DNA from: Pachyseris speciosa | Lineage: Eukaryota; Cnidaria; Anthozoa; Scleractinia; Pachyseridae | Direction of reading: 5' to 3' | DNA: 64,000 nucleotides | Assembly (NCBI GenBank): GCA_016490735.1 | Contig: JAEMWC010001012.1 | Span: forward strand, 192,501 to 256,500 | In this document: one piece after another, positions 44,301 to 54,621 of the stretch | Layout of the letters: every line of letters starts with the position of its first letter | Position numbering within the stretch: position 1 is the stretch's first letter | Program-made: the position numbers and the translations under genes | The notes under the pieces: model-generated | The model's input: the letters and a program-made list of their open reading frames with translations, nothing else | What the model was told of the DNA's origin: nothing | Database searches by the model: none

Positions 44301-47300
44301 AACTGTCATTGCATGAACGTTTTATTTTACCTAATCCAATGTTGTGTTTTACTGAACATCATGTCATGTTTCCTACTTTTTTAGGCTACCCAGGCCAGAA
44401 TACATCAGGGCACGTGGAGCTTACAGGATGTATGATCCAAAGGTTTGTTTCTGAGTAATTTAGTAAACTCCTAATTGCCCAAGCACACAAGAGAAGCAAA
44501 AATATTTCTGAGGAGAAGTCGTTCAAGATAGCCTGTAGTAACTTTCTGTAGACAGTATAAGGAAAGATGCTTCAATCTATATGGGATGGCAAGATGTTTG
44601 AGATAATGGATGTTCGAGTGGGGCTACTGTAATGTGGTCTTGTTTTTTTTGGGCGGTGGGGGAAGGGGGCTACAGAAAACAAAAAAGTGACATCATGACA
44701 TAATAATTATTTGCTTACACTGTATGACACTGCTTCCCTTACTAGTAAAAATATCAGTATTCATTACTGCATCAGTAATAAATAATAATAAATTTATCCA
44801 TTTGTATTGCGCATACTAGCACGACTGATGATCGCATGCGCTTCACACAAAGGTATTGTACAATATTCTACAAATTAAAAAAATAAAAACAATTTAACAA
44901 AAAGATAACAATAACATGATCTAATCAGGTAAAGGCTCATCTAAAATAATGCTTAAAAGTATCTACATTTTTGTAGGTCTTGCTCTTCAGTTTTATGATG
45001 TAGTATTTCCCAAATCCTGATTTTTGTTATGTGGGACATGTGGTTGTTTTTTTTCTTTCATCTCAGACAAAAATACATTGTCAATATGCTTTGGCCACAT
45101 TTAGGCCCATAGTTTCTCATTGCTAAATCATTTAAATTTAAATTGAGATGTGGGGTATTTTTAGCAATTTCTTCTTGTTGGTTTGCCATTCATAATTTAT
45201 CTTGTTATGACCAAAATCATGAATTATTGAACTGTCAAATAAATTATCGTATTAAGCAAAAATTAACTCTGTGAGATATAATCACCAACTTTTTTGTTGT
45301 ATAGTGATAATACAACTACAAAGTCAATTTTTAGTAAATAAATACAACTGATAGATTAAAATTTTACACTCTTTAAGCAGTCTGCTGAAAAAAATTCAGT
45401 TTTAAGACTGGTACCATTAAAATTCATATCAAATATATGCTTCATTCTCTTCTTTATTTGAATCCCAAATTCATGGCTAAGTGAGAACAATATAGGACTT
45501 GGTTTTGGATGAAAAAAACGTTTCTTGATGCAAAGGAGAGAAAGTTTTATTTCATGAATATTTTTGAAAGCATAGTCTATATAGCTTGGACAGAATTATA
45601 TGTATATCACAGAAATTATTTCTTCTTCTCAAGGACTGATGTGATGAATTGTTATTTTCTACCCCTAATTATCTAACCACCTGCTTGTAAGAGGCTATTA
45701 AATGACTTGTTTTTGTCAGCATTTGTTTATTGTCTCATGTTGCTACTAGCTGCATCCTTGTAAATGTTGACACGGTTGCAAATTCTGGGGATTATAGCTG
45801 GACTTCCTGAGAATCCTAAACAGCTGTTGACAATAATAAGTTTTTGGTAAAGGGGTGTGATAATTATTTCCAGGTTCATGTTATTTAGTAAGTGGGTTTA
45901 TTTTATTCTAAAGCATTTGTTGTTTGAAAACATTCTCAGTTAAGGCTTACTTGCATCGGGACACAAACCAACTTGTAAGCTATTAATTAAGGTATCATCT
46001 CCTTAAATTTTGTGAATTTTACATAATTCAGTAGTTGCTCATTCAAGCTGTCTATATGGTGGTCATTTTGGTGTTCAAGTGACTCCTGCTGGGAATACTT
46101 AAAATTATTTATTTTTATAACTTAGTTTAAAATCATTTATTATGATAATATTGATTTTTCCTCAAAGGATCTACTAGAGCATCACCTGGAACAGAATAGA
46201 GAGTCCCGGCCTGTGAAAAAGTCACTGACTTCCACAACATCAATACCACAGTTCAGACCATCTTCTGAGAGTTCAGAGGTTATGACGACTATCCTGGATG
46301 AGCAAAAGGTAGTCTGAACCATTAAGAGGCAGTCCCGCTAAGAGCGGTCCTCCCGACTTGGCGACCAAAAAAAGTTTTCCTTTATTTTTTGACCATGAAA
46401 AGGGTTTGGTACACATGTTTAAAAAATGCTATAATTATTTTCCAATTCTTTATTTTTGCGCTGCCACAGGCCCAAATTGAATTTTGGCTCACCTGCCTGA
46501 ACTGATAGGTAAGCGTAAGTAAGTGTAAATTTCATAGATTTTGTCAAGCACGCTCTGACTGCAAAAATCTAGCTCACTGATTCTATTTTGCTACAAGTTA
46601 CAAGGTGTATTCAGTTAGTTCACAGACAAGATACAGAAACTTACAAAAAAAATCTTATGCATTTCAGCGTGATTAGAAGACACCCTTCTCTTAAGCCTTA
46701 ATTTGCATATCGAAAACTAACCAAAATAATGAAAGGAAAGAAATCTCAAAAGTTTGGTCTAAATCATGATAAAAAGCCACATCAGAGCAAAGTATATACA
46801 TCTGTACATGTACTCCAATGAACTGGTTTATTGCTTCAAACCGGTGGGTATCACCTTGGCTTCCACACACCAAGAGCTCAAAATTGACAAAATCCATGTG
46901 TTTACATAATTATCGTTGGTGTCAAAGCTCATTTGCATAATTCTAAAAATTGGCGAAAATATATTTTTTTACTGTTCAGATTCTTTTACTGGCCTTCTAA
47001 ACAATGGGTCTTAACTTCCTTTAATGATTAATTGCAATAGAAATCTTGTTTTGTGGTGAAACGTTGCATAAACGTGATCAGTCTATATGGCTTGCGAGAC
47101 CCACAAAGTAAACATTGGCGGGCCGGTTGTAAGTAGTCTAATAAATTTCGTTAATTCACGTTGTAAACCATGAGATGGAAAATATCAAATTCAAAAGTTA
47201 AAAATTTTCAATTTGGTTATTGTAGATATTATATGCATCTTGAGGGGACGCAGGCTACTTGTTTAAGAGTCAGCTTTAACATTTATAATATTATTGTTTG

Positions 47301-50300
47301 TTTCTCCAGCGGAGGAGAGAGGGCATGAAACCATGGCTTCAAGGAAGACTGGCACTTTCTAAACAAACAAGTCGCTTTGAGCTCCCAATGGATGTTAGAT
47401 TGCTTGAAGGTAAGAACAGCATTAGTACCCACCAAAAAAGGTTGTGATGCCTTTTGAAAATTGCCTTGGAATTCTGGATCCCGGATCCACAATACCTTAA
47501 ACACAAAGACGCGCTATAAAAGGAAAAGCTCCATCCTCTGTTTCATTTGCATTTTAGTTTTACTGTCACCATTGTACAATGGCGTAAGCATACCATTTCG
47601 AATTTCAAAATTAGCACCATAAATCGAAACATATCTACAATTTCATAACATACAAACCTCCACATATTCTTCCATGGAGATAAAAGTCACAGAGGAACAA
47701 ATTTTCACGGAGTTCTGTATGGGTTGACGGTTGATTGACAAATGATCCGAATGTACCTTAGGTACTGCTCCTGTTATAGCGCGTCTTTTGTGTTTAACAC
47801 TGGTCCCACCCCCACCCCCACCCACTAGAAAAGGGACAGTAGGGCAAACAAAAAGCTGTCTGGATTCTTTGGATTCAGACACAAAATGAGGGTGGGTGGG
47901 TGGGGGCAGCCATGATTGTGGATGCATTGCTCTTACTGTTGTCTGGCAATTGTCGATGTCATAGTTTTTAACTGCAATGAAGGTAACCAGCTACTGCAAG
48001 TTTGTTAGTTAAAAGAAGACAACAGGCATGCATTGAAAGTTTCTCTCCCTATATTTGTATCTGCAAATAAGCCCTTTACTTTTTATTGTGACCCCCTTTA
48101 ATAAGAACCCATTGCAGTATGTCTAATTTCTTTTTGTCTCTGTTAAGCTATGACACCAATGGAATATTTAACGAAGTATTGCATAATCAGGTTGGTGAAA
48201 TTGGTGTCCTTTTTCATTTTTTAAAATTTATTTCTCTGACTTTGTCAATTACCCAAAGAGACCTTTGTTAAATAAACATTAGTGGCATAAAATATGTGTT
48301 TCCTTTTCTGTTAACAATCTTTAGCACAAGGAGAAAAGCACTTTACAAGCACATATTCCAGAAGGTGGATAGGGACAGAGATAATAAGATAACATTTAAG
48401 GTATGCAGATTGTGAATAAGTAAACTCCTGTTTTTTGGAAATTGTATCATAGCTATCACTACCCCTACCACTACCACCCCACCACCACCATCATCATCAT
48501 TGTCATCATTATCGTCATCATCGTGGTCAGTTGTCATCATCATCAATCGTCATGATCACCATCAATCATTGTCATCATCATCATCACTATCATCGTCGCC
48601 ACTTTAAATTTCTCCATCACAATTATTGTCACTATCACCAGCACCACTATAAGTGATCATCATCATCATTGCATTGACCATCACAATCACAATGGTCATC
48701 ACCATCAGTGCTACTGTCACTACCCCTACCACCACCACCACCATCATCATCATAGTCACTTTAAATTTCATCATCACAATCATTGTCACTGTCACCAGCA
48801 CCACACTAAGTAATCTTCACCATCATCATCATTTACCGTCACAATCACTGTTGTCATCACCATCGGTGCCACTATTGGGGATCATCACTGGCATCTTCCT
48901 CATCGCCTTCACTAGCTCTCATCATCACCTTCTTCACTGCCTCTTTTACTGCCAACAAAATCACCACCTTCATTATCATCATCATGTTTTGCGAAACTTT
49001 ACTTCACTTTTGTCCTGTACTGGTCATATTATTTTATAGTAATTATGATATATTACTCAAAATCATATTCATTTATGGATTTTTATAATTTTAAATCAAA
49101 GGAGATGGATAGAGGTTTGAGAGAAATTCATGTGGACTCCATAACTACAGAACAAGTAAAGAAACTTATTGAGGTAAAGACAGTTTGTATACTTCACATT
49201 AACATTTGCACAGATGTAATTTTTTTAAGAGACACAGAAAACAAGTCCCAACATTTGTTTTTTATTAATGGATTTCATTGTGATTTATTTTTGGTTGTCT
49301 AGTTTTCAAGTCCTCTCTTATTCTTGTCTTAATTTACTACAGATGGTTGAAGGCAACGAAAAGTCTACTTTTAACTTGGCACAGTTCTCTGCAGTCGCAG
49401 CATTTTCAGAGAGATTCCTTTTCTTGGAAACTCAGTAAGTTCTTGCCAGTTTTCAGTTATAACTTTGGAATTACATATTGCTAACCTTAAAGGGGCACTG
49501 CCACTGCAATTCTTGTCATAAATTGTTCAAGTCATGAGGAAGTACTTTTTCTATTATGTGATATGGCATGTCTAACACAAAGAAGTACAGCGCTGTCACT
49601 AAGGGCTGGGGGTCGGGAATTTTCCCAGGCCATTTTTGACAATTCTGGACTAGATCCCCAGCTGCTTTCATAGAAAAACAGCATATTGACTATATGACAA
49701 CTGCTGGAACCCCCGGCTACTTTTTGCATATCCCCCGCCAACATCAGAATTTAGTGACAGCCCTGGAAGTAGTTTTCTAATATTAATTCTTGGACTGAAA
49801 AGGAAGTAATATTATTGTATGGCGATTTTTCCGGGACACAATGACGAAACTTGAAAAAAGTTCATCTAACTTTTTCAAGTTGCAATCACAATCCATTTCC
49901 TCCTCATCATCTGCGGCCATAGACAACCACAAACAAATAGTTTCAATGCACATAATTATAAAGTACTTCTTAGGAAAACTACAAAAAATGGATAAGCCTT
50001 CCACTTTGCAAACACATGTCTGGGTTCCCAAATTGTGCGACAGTGCCCCTTTAAATTGTTACTTATTTCGTTTATTTCATTGCAGAGTCACTGAAAAGAA
50101 CAGTGCCTATAGCTCAAAGGATGTTATAGAGGAAGCAGACTTCTGTGGCCTCAAATACAAGCTGAGTGGATTTCCTGTAAGTTTGGTAACTCTTGTCATA
50201 CAAGCAGTGTTCAAGAGTACAGCGCCCCATTACTTGTCTTGTTTGGTGTATTTAAAAACGTGCACTGAGTTTGTTTTGCATCTTAATGATGATGGTGGCC

Positions 50301-50866
50301 ATCATGAATTTTTAAAATAATTATATACTTTTTTGTATCCGTTCAAGTAGACTGGCAGTGATAAAAACTTATTATTAAAAACAATCTTTGGATAAAGGCT
50401 GAGCAGCATGATTTATGGACGATCAGCCATGATAGCATGCATAAAAAGTAGTTTAGTTTATGGGCTTACCACAAAATATTCAACTAAATTTAACAAGAGG
50501 GGGCGGGGGAAAGGAACATAACTTGCATTCCATTTGACACCCAGTTCCCAAGATAAACACTAAGGATGCACGTGTGCAAGATATGTAGCAGCCAAGTGGC
50601 AGCCATTAAACAACTTTCTGGCCTTTCATATCGCAAAATAAAATCTGCAAGATCCAGCAATATTTCTTCCAAATTTTTAATATTGAATTGATAATAGTTA
50701 ATTCAGTGCTGCAGGCCTTAGCAGTCTGTCATCTTAAAATAAATCTTAAGTGCACTGGTTGATGATGGAGTGACAAGTTTACACTGATCTGTTCTAATAT
50801 TATGAACGTAATTTGTAAATTTTGCAGGTTAATCCAACTGTGAGAAAGATTTTAGAGGTGCTATGA
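29884..50866 (+). CDS. EF-hand-containing protein of unknown function, 14 exons
   Basis: Exons inferred from GT-AG sites and phase: 29884-30099, 37117-37893, 39817-40075, 41430-41632, 42592-43288, 44385-44442, 46168-46308, 47310-47409, 48148-48190, 48325-48400, 49102-49173, 49343-49434, 50086-50176 and 50828-50866. About 954 residues. The N-terminus (exon 1) has a CDEC pair. Exon 2 is basic and Ser-rich with two RCKSAP motifs and repeated RPKT. Exons 3-5 are acidic, Pro/Glu-rich and probably disordered. Exons 10-11 form one canonical EF-hand loop, DRDRDNKITFKE, preceded by a helix; exons 11-12 resemble a second, degenerate EF-hand. Intracellular calcium binding is inferred; no signal peptide is seen. 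I could not name the family. Exon 5 needs one extra base near 43090 to stay in frame with the splice to exon 6. The link from exon 1 to exon 2 rests only on matching phase, over a 7-kb intron. Confidence 0.75.
30640..30930. repeat. Imperfect minisatellite in EF-hand gene intron 1
   Basis: Degenerate iterations of GCATAACGCGAAAAGGCATCA and CGCAAATAGACATAACG, about 15-30 bp each. The minus strand is open across it with repeated ICVM-type text. Not a gene. Confidence 0.75.
31103..31330 (-). repeat. Dispersed repeat, minus copy
   Basis: Inverted relative of 33310-33660. The minus strand has GCACGTGCGTTTACATTTTG, TTTCTTTGCCGTCCTCAGCA and AACAACGTGAAATGACC. It also has the GACGACGGCAACGGCAACG block. 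Class unknown. Confidence 0.6.
31450..31950 (-). pseudogene. LINE ORF2 C-terminal fragment (left part)
   Basis: The minus strand encodes LRWAGHVSRMDISRMPKDVF, YGELRQGKRDRGAPPKRFKD and a basic tail, the region after the reverse transcriptase in a common animal non-LTR element. Text upstream (GAETWVLYRKQVKLLERF) continues it in another frame with a stop. The rest of the same LINE continues at 32596-32810, beyond an inserted SINE. Frames are broken. Confidence 0.75.
31958..32218. repeat. TAA/CAA microsatellites and hairpin
   Basis: (TAA)n-type runs lie at about 31962-32035 and 32165-32216. They flank a hairpin whose arms are GAAGAATGATCCTCGC and GCGAGGATCATTCTTC (about 32089-32162). These look like SINE tails and a SINE body remnant. 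Confidence 0.6.
32219..32595 (-). mobile_element. tRNA-derived SINE inserted in the LINE fragment
   Basis: The minus-strand head is GGGGCAGGATGGCCGAACGA followed by CGGTTGCCCC and the B-box-like GGGTTCAAATCCC. The body contains GGACTTGAACC-type text (plus strand) and GGCCGGAGGCAAACCAGTTG, shared with the SINE at 33900-34135. A further pair of inverted blocks (GGTTAGCGCTAA) surrounds 32425-32500. Its insertion splits the LINE text. Confidence 0.65.
32596..32810 (-). pseudogene. LINE ORF2 fragment (right part)
   Basis: The minus strand reads INIDGHP, then in a shifted frame LNAVEHFTYLGSVISNDGT and AKYVDNCIARSSYGSLQKR. This is the stretch that precedes the C-terminal piece at 31450-31950 in this LINE family. 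One frameshift is present at GHP. A second SINE abuts it on the right. Confidence 0.7.
32817..33175 (-). mobile_element. tRNA-derived SINE, copy 2 (full head)
   Basis: The minus strand begins TTAGCTTAGTTGGTAGAGC (A box), then GCGGGTTCAAACCCAGA (B box). The body matches 18596-18955 through GTGGGACGTAAAAGAACCC and GGGACGTAGTTCCCGG-like blocks. The internal polymerase III promoter looks intact. Confidence 0.8.
33310..33660 (+). repeat. Dispersed repeat, plus copy
   Basis: Shares with 31103-31330 (inverted) GCACGTGCGTTTTACATTTTG, TTCTTTGCCGTCCTC, CAAAACAAAAACGTGAAACA and TTGCCGTCGTCGTTGC. Confidence 0.6.
33900..34135 (+). mobile_element. tRNA-derived SINE with TATG tail
   Basis: The head contains TGGATTCTCAATGCGG and GGGTTCAAATCCCACTC (B box). 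A second tRNA-like segment has CTGGTTCAAGTCCTCGG. The body has AACTGGTTTGCCTCCGGCCA and CCCCGTGGGGACGGGCC, ending AATAAAGTATGTATG, which runs into the microsatellite. It is related to the minus-strand SINE at 32219-32595. Confidence 0.75.
34130..34345. repeat. (TATG)n / (TG)n microsatellite
   Basis: About 70 bp of TATG repeats is followed by two long TG runs split by a TATG island, at the 3' end of the SINE. All frames are open on both strands only because of the repeat. Confidence 0.95.
34695..34925. repeat. Dispersed repeat, copy 2
   Basis: Homologous to 18150-18415, same orientation. It has TCCTTATCCAGTC, GTTCAATCAGTTTTTTATCA, GAATTCCAAACGACACCAGA and CAGTCCGTTTGCGAGAA. Confidence 0.6.
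34965..35186 (-). CDS. Hypothetical 73-residue protein
   Basis: A minus-strand frame from ATG at 35186, hydrophilic, with LPEQWTLVHEWSIEKRSPF and SQITQMYEQMKTSVEQH. Composition and even codon use look protein-like rather than random, and it lies in repeat-poor DNA inside intron 1 of the EF-hand gene, on the opposite strand. No domain is recognised. It could be a first exon or a short gene. Confidence 0.3.
   Translation of the reverse strand: MSNKSTPSPPNIKVSSLIQTNHPLPEQWTLVHEWSIEKRSPFEDWRSLANSQITQMYEQMKTSVEQHPNALMH
36190..36669. mobile_element. MULE-like MITE with 9-bp target duplication
   Basis: A 480-bp element starting TAGCCTGCGAAGCAG and ending CTTTGCAGGCTA. The terminal inverted repeats extend about 85 bp with mismatches (ATTCCTTGCCAAA, GCATGA(C/T)ACTGGGGTGA). 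It is flanked exactly by AAGCAGGAC at 36181-36189 and 36670-36678. Nine-base duplications are characteristic of Mutator-like elements. No transposase frame. Confidence 0.8.
38481..38833. mobile_element. MULE-like MITE, same termini, 9-bp target duplication
   Basis: A 353-bp element starting TAGCCTGCGTCGCAGACGTA and ending TTTGCGACGCAGGCTA. It is flanked by TGTAAAATG at 38472-38480 and 38834-38842. Internally the arm unit (GCGTACTCAAATT, AAGGAATTTGGCGCTGCTTC, GATTGGCTCGTCAACAAAAG) occurs once in one orientation and twice in the other, so the right arm has been duplicated. It lies in intron 2 of the EF-hand gene. Confidence 0.85.
40427..40722. mobile_element. MITE with TTCCCTGC termini and 9-bp target duplication
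   Basis: A 296-bp element. The ends TTCCCTGCTAGCAGAGGCCT and AGGCCTCTGCTGGCAGGGAA continue inward through TTCCTTGTATTCA, AGAGACC and CAACCCATGAC-type blocks for about 80 bp. It is flanked by CATCAGATA at 40418-40426 and 40723-40731. It belongs to a different sequence family from the TAGCCTGCG pair but has the same duplication length. Confidence 0.82.
41127..41333. mobile_element. Foldback element, intron 3 of EF-hand gene
   Basis: The left arm TAAGTGAAG...GAGTGTACTAGTCCTGAGAAGGACTGTTTG... pairs with CAAACAGTCCTTCTCAGGAC...CTTCACTTA, about 85 bp per arm. The loop is GCATCATCAGGTCTGATGAT. A (TAA)n run at 41339-41392 follows. Confidence 0.7.
41339..41392. repeat. (TAA)n microsatellite
   Basis: About eighteen TAA units. 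The EF-hand exon 4 acceptor lies about 35 bp downstream. Confidence 0.9.
41833..42314. mobile_element. Probable MITE with CAGGGCT termini
   Basis: The ends CAGGGCTTGACCTTAAC and GCCAAGGTTGAGCCCTG are inverted and similar. Inside, GGCTAGTAAAATGG and CACTAGCCAA motifs recur in both orientations. No frame is seen. Intron 4 of the EF-hand gene. Confidence 0.5.
43345..43495. repeat. Dispersed repeat, second copy
   Basis: Related to 22060-22375: CCTACAGGGTCA, GGGAATTTGACCC, TTGTTGACACCCT and TTTATCTGGAACCCTGG. It lies just after exon 5 of the EF-hand gene. Confidence 0.5.
44765..44965 (-). repeat. LINE 3'-tail-like repeat
   Basis: The minus strand shows GCGCATGCGATCATCAGTCG and GCGCAATACAAATGGATAAA, then TTATTATTATT. 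This looks like the 3' end of a non-LTR element with a short repeat tail. There is no coding part. Confidence 0.4.
47501..47793. mobile_element. MITE inserted at TTAA (family A)
   Basis: A 293-bp element with ends ACACAAAGACGCGCTATAA and TTATAGCGCGTCTTTTGTGT. It is flanked by TTAA at 47497-47500 and 47794-47797. TTAA duplications point to a piggyBac or Kolobok-type transposase. Intron 8 of the EF-hand gene, about 90 bp after the exon's donor site. Confidence 0.72.
48460..48990. repeat. Imperfect CAT/CAC trinucleotide repeat array
   Basis: About 500 bp of degenerate ATC/CAC-rich DNA with an internal tandem duplication of roughly 130 bp (CACTTTAAATTTC, CATTGTCACTATCACCAGCA and its copy). Open frames here are repeat artefacts. 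Confidence 0.8.
49491..50050. mobile_element. MITE inserted at TTAA (family B), with nested element
   Basis: A 560-bp element with ends AGGGGCACTG and CAGTGCCCCT, flanked by TTAA at 49487-49490 and 50051-50054. Inside, a second inverted pair (GCTGTCACTAAGGGCTGGGG and TTTAGTGACAGCCCT, about 49589-49765) marks an element nested in the first. The EF-hand exon 13 acceptor is 35 bp to the right. Confidence 0.72.
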
Positions 50867-50959
50867 AGACGTTTATTTTTGTGAAAAAAATTGTAAGATT
50901 TATTTAATTATAGATTTTTGCACTGTATTTACAGACTACTGACAAAGCCTTTTTTACAA

Positions 50960-50965
50960 AATAAA
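50960..50965 (+). terminator. Candidate poly(A) signal of the EF-hand gene
   Basis: AATAAA 94 bp after the stop codon, in T-rich DNA. Confidence 0.55.
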
Positions 50966-50966
50966 T

Positions 50967-53800
50967 GTATGTTTATCTTAGTACTTAATGTATTGATAAT
51001 TTCATACTGAAATTCAAGCGGCTTATATCACCACACACAAATGTAGATTTTGTACAACTGTAATTACAGTAATATTATTTATACAAGTCATGAAATTAAG
51101 CCTTATGGATACTACTGTAAGCATTTGTTTTTATCAAAAGTCAAAATGATTTGACTTAAACAATATTATTATTTGTTGTTTATTCAGACTTGTAATATAC
51201 TAGTTAAATATAAATCAAATGAACTGAAGTCAAAATTAGTGGCTTATTATCACCAATAACACTAGAATGTGTTTGGCTTGCTAAAAAGAGCTGCCAGCAC
51301 AGGTGCCATAAGTCTCCTTTGCGTAATGAACCAAAAGAGCATCTGCGAAGGAGACTAAGATGCCATGGTTGAACTTGTGTTCTCTTTGTATTGAACCCTT
51401 TCCATTTTTTAAAGCACCTTGTGTCCAATAACTTTGTTAACAAAGTGAAACTCACAACCATGCAGTCATAAAATTACAGGTTTGCCACCAAGGTAGAAAG
51501 AAGATGGTTTACTGTGTATAAATAGCTGATAGTTTTGTCCATAAAGATGCATAGAAGCCTGTTGGTGGTAGTTTGGTAGCCAAGCTTTTAAAAGCATTTC
51601 ATGTAATTATTTCAGTGATAGAAGTGGTTAGACCCCCTTAATGATAACAACTTCAATCAAAGATTGATTTGTAGGATTACTGAATAGTGTTTTTTCTTAT
51701 ATATGTTGGGCCTTTTATACAATTTAAAGGTACACATTTAATATTTTGATATTAGATAGTTTTCTTCACTTACTTGTATTAACTACATTAAAGAAATTTC
51801 AAGTTATAAATAATTACATTCAATAATTTATGTATAGAAAATTGAATATTAATATGTAAATTAATTTGTTTATTCTGTACATGAATTCGGTTGAGAATAC
51901 TGCAAAATGAACTGATGTGATCTTATCACAAATGATTATTGTATGGATATCAAGTTAAAAACAAAAAGCATGGGTCAGTAATGGAGCTCCACTTATGTCC
52001 AAGATTGAATGCAACAGCGAAATTTGCAAAAAATTGCAACCTGAACTATTTTTTGCTATTTGTGACAACAAATTTGCTCCAAATTGGATGGCTCCTATCT
52101 TTGCAGATTGCTGCTGGATTTGCAGGGGGTTTTACTGGCATTTTATTATCCTCTGTTGACCAAGTCCATAAGAGGTGACTGGGTGTCCAGGATCAATGGC
52201 TGGGATTTTTCTTGTTGAAGCAAAAAGTCGCAAAAAGTGCAAGGTTGACGATTTTTCATGTTCATCCCTTTAAGTTATTACTACGCGATATAGCACATTT
52301 AACAAAAAAATTAATGCTAAGCTAATAAAGCTACCTATATACTGGTACTCACCTCATTCTATAAGCAACAGGGTACAAATGATCAGCTAGTAAGAACTGC
52401 TTTTCACTGACTTGATGAATTTTTGTCCTATTCTACTGGTTTTGCACTGACTTGACAAATTTTACAATTTTTGCAAATGTTGCAATTTTTCGAAGTTTTC
52501 GCAAAAGTTACAGATTTTGTTGGTGCCCTCTCAACCTCCTACTCTACTGCTTTCCAATGACTTGAGAAATTTTCCAATTTTTGCAATTTTTCCAAGTTTT
52601 TGCAAAGTTTGAAAATTTTGCAGCTGTGTGCAAACCTAGACACATCACAGGTGTCTGGGATTTGCCAGCAATGGATTACTGTATTTACTCAAAAGATCAC
52701 CGCTCCCAAATAAGCACTGCACTTCTCAACAATACGGTTTTGACAACTCAAATTTCCATGACAAGCTATTTTATCAGTGTGGTACAGCCTGCAGACAGAC
52801 ATTTTTCCTGTTTTGTTGTGTTGGATACCTGTGGTATCCCACACTATTGCTATCGGCTCTGTAAAAAGCGAGCTAGTTAGCTAGGTAACACGCAACATTC
52901 TGACCATTATTCGAAGCTGTTCAAATGAGAACAACGACATTTGACTGGATACACTGATACTGACCATTACCTGAAACTGTTTGACTGAGAATGAAATTTG
53001 ATCACTTCAAAAGTGGTCAGACAATTGACAACATTTGACTGGTTACAGCTGATAGCAGATCTGGGAAGGGATAAGCCACTTTTTCACGATACTTTTCGCT
53101 CCTTCTGATGAAAGGCTTTTATAAAATACAAACACATTTATTTTCATTGAAAGTCAAATACAATATATTCGTATTGAGTACAGCGGCCTTGATTTATCCA
53201 ACGGAATTCTCACAGAAAGCCATAGAAAATATTTTATCCGGGCAAATTTATGTCACTTGCTAGGGAACCAGAGTTATCATATTTCAGTCGATCATGTTTG
53301 TTATCACAACACCGGCGGTTTGATGGCTCTTTGATGTTTCGAGATTTCTTCAGCCAGCCTTGGGACAATGTTACTGTAACATTAACTTAGTAACAATACT
53401 TATTCTAAGGCAAACAAGAAAGACGTTTTTGAGCTCATTTCACATTATCATTCAATTGAAAGCCAAACAGCAATGTGCTTATTGAATGTTTTTCTAAGCT
53501 TTGTGATAAAATTCTAAATTATTTGGTAACAAAAACAAACAGCAAGGCAAAGTGAGCGAAATTAAAAGCAAGTCTTTCTCGAGATGAAAATGGCATCTGG
53601 TTGTGGTAACTGTTCACAATTACTGTGTCTGTAATTATCAATGAACCAGCCGAAGTTGAAAAGGCGAACCATAAAAGCAGATGGTTGCTACATCCGAGCA
53701 AATATTTGGTTGAATTACACAGGGTAGCCTGCGTTTAGCGGTAAAGTAATTTCACTAGTTTTTCCACTCATCAGTGACCTCAACAGGAGTTGATTGCAGC
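50967..53800. other. Gene-free stretch
   Basis: AT-rich intergenic DNA. Around 52440-52620 two related 80-bp blocks repeat (CACTGACTTGACAAATTTTA and CAATGACTTGAGAAATTTTC, each followed by TTTGCAA-rich text). No gene or RNA was recognised. Confidence 0.4.
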
Positions 53801-53806
53801 TAGCTA

Positions 53807-53992
53807 AGGCCTATTCCAAAGGTCGTGCTACTGTCATGCCGAACTATTAAAATTTGAGAATTAAATTCAGCAGGTTGAATTTGTTGCCACTGAATTAAAT
53901 TTAGTGCTGTCCTATAGTCGTGCCATTCCGTGTCAAAATATTCATTTGAGTTTGGCATGGCAGTAGCAAGAAGTTTGGAAATAGGCCTAAAC
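53807..53992. mobile_element. Short MITE with TAGGCCTATT termini
   Basis: AAGGCCTATTCCAAAGGTCGTGCTACTG...CATGCC is inverted at the right end, CATGGCAGTAGCAAG...TTTGGAAATAGGCCTA. The arms are about 40 bp and the element about 185 bp. It may have a TA target. No coding. Confidence 0.6.
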
Positions 53993-54621
53993 TGACTTGA
54001 ATAGACTTTTCAGGTCTTTTCACCCTAAGTTATTCATACCTATAATCTATCTCCTTGATCAGTTGTTAGCTTTTTGTATATAGTACTTTGGTATACCACA
54101 CATGTAGCTGTTAGGCCACCCATTTCTTTTAATGTGTGATTAAAAAAACAGAACCCACAGAAGTTCGCTGATACCAGCTTATCTGTATAAATGAAGGTAC
54201 AACCATAAATGCTTGCAATGTTATTATCATGGCAACCTTCATCTTCAATTAAAGTACAACTGTCAGCAACTGGCATCCTCACACATCCTCAACATTGTCC
54301 ACTTTGACATTTGCTGTTGCTGTCTGTACATCCATTTTAATGTCATTTGGCTGCCATCATCTTCATCATCATCATCGTTCATTATCACCATCACTAACAT
54401 CATCAATCATTCCCCACAAATAATCGTTTAAGTTCCTGTCCCTCCAACATCTTACTTTTCAGTCACTAATGCAATCACTAATATAATGAATGGTCCTCCA
54501 TCGTTACGATAGTTACTAAGATCGTGACCTCTCACGCTGAGTGATCAACAAATCGCCACATCCCTTAGATGTATATGAAATAATGAAAAACCTCATCATT
54601 CACATGGTGACACCTCATAAT

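Noticed and set aside
48604..49039. Met/Val-rich and Thr/Ile-rich frames
   Set aside because: Artefacts of a degenerate CAT/CAC repeat array.
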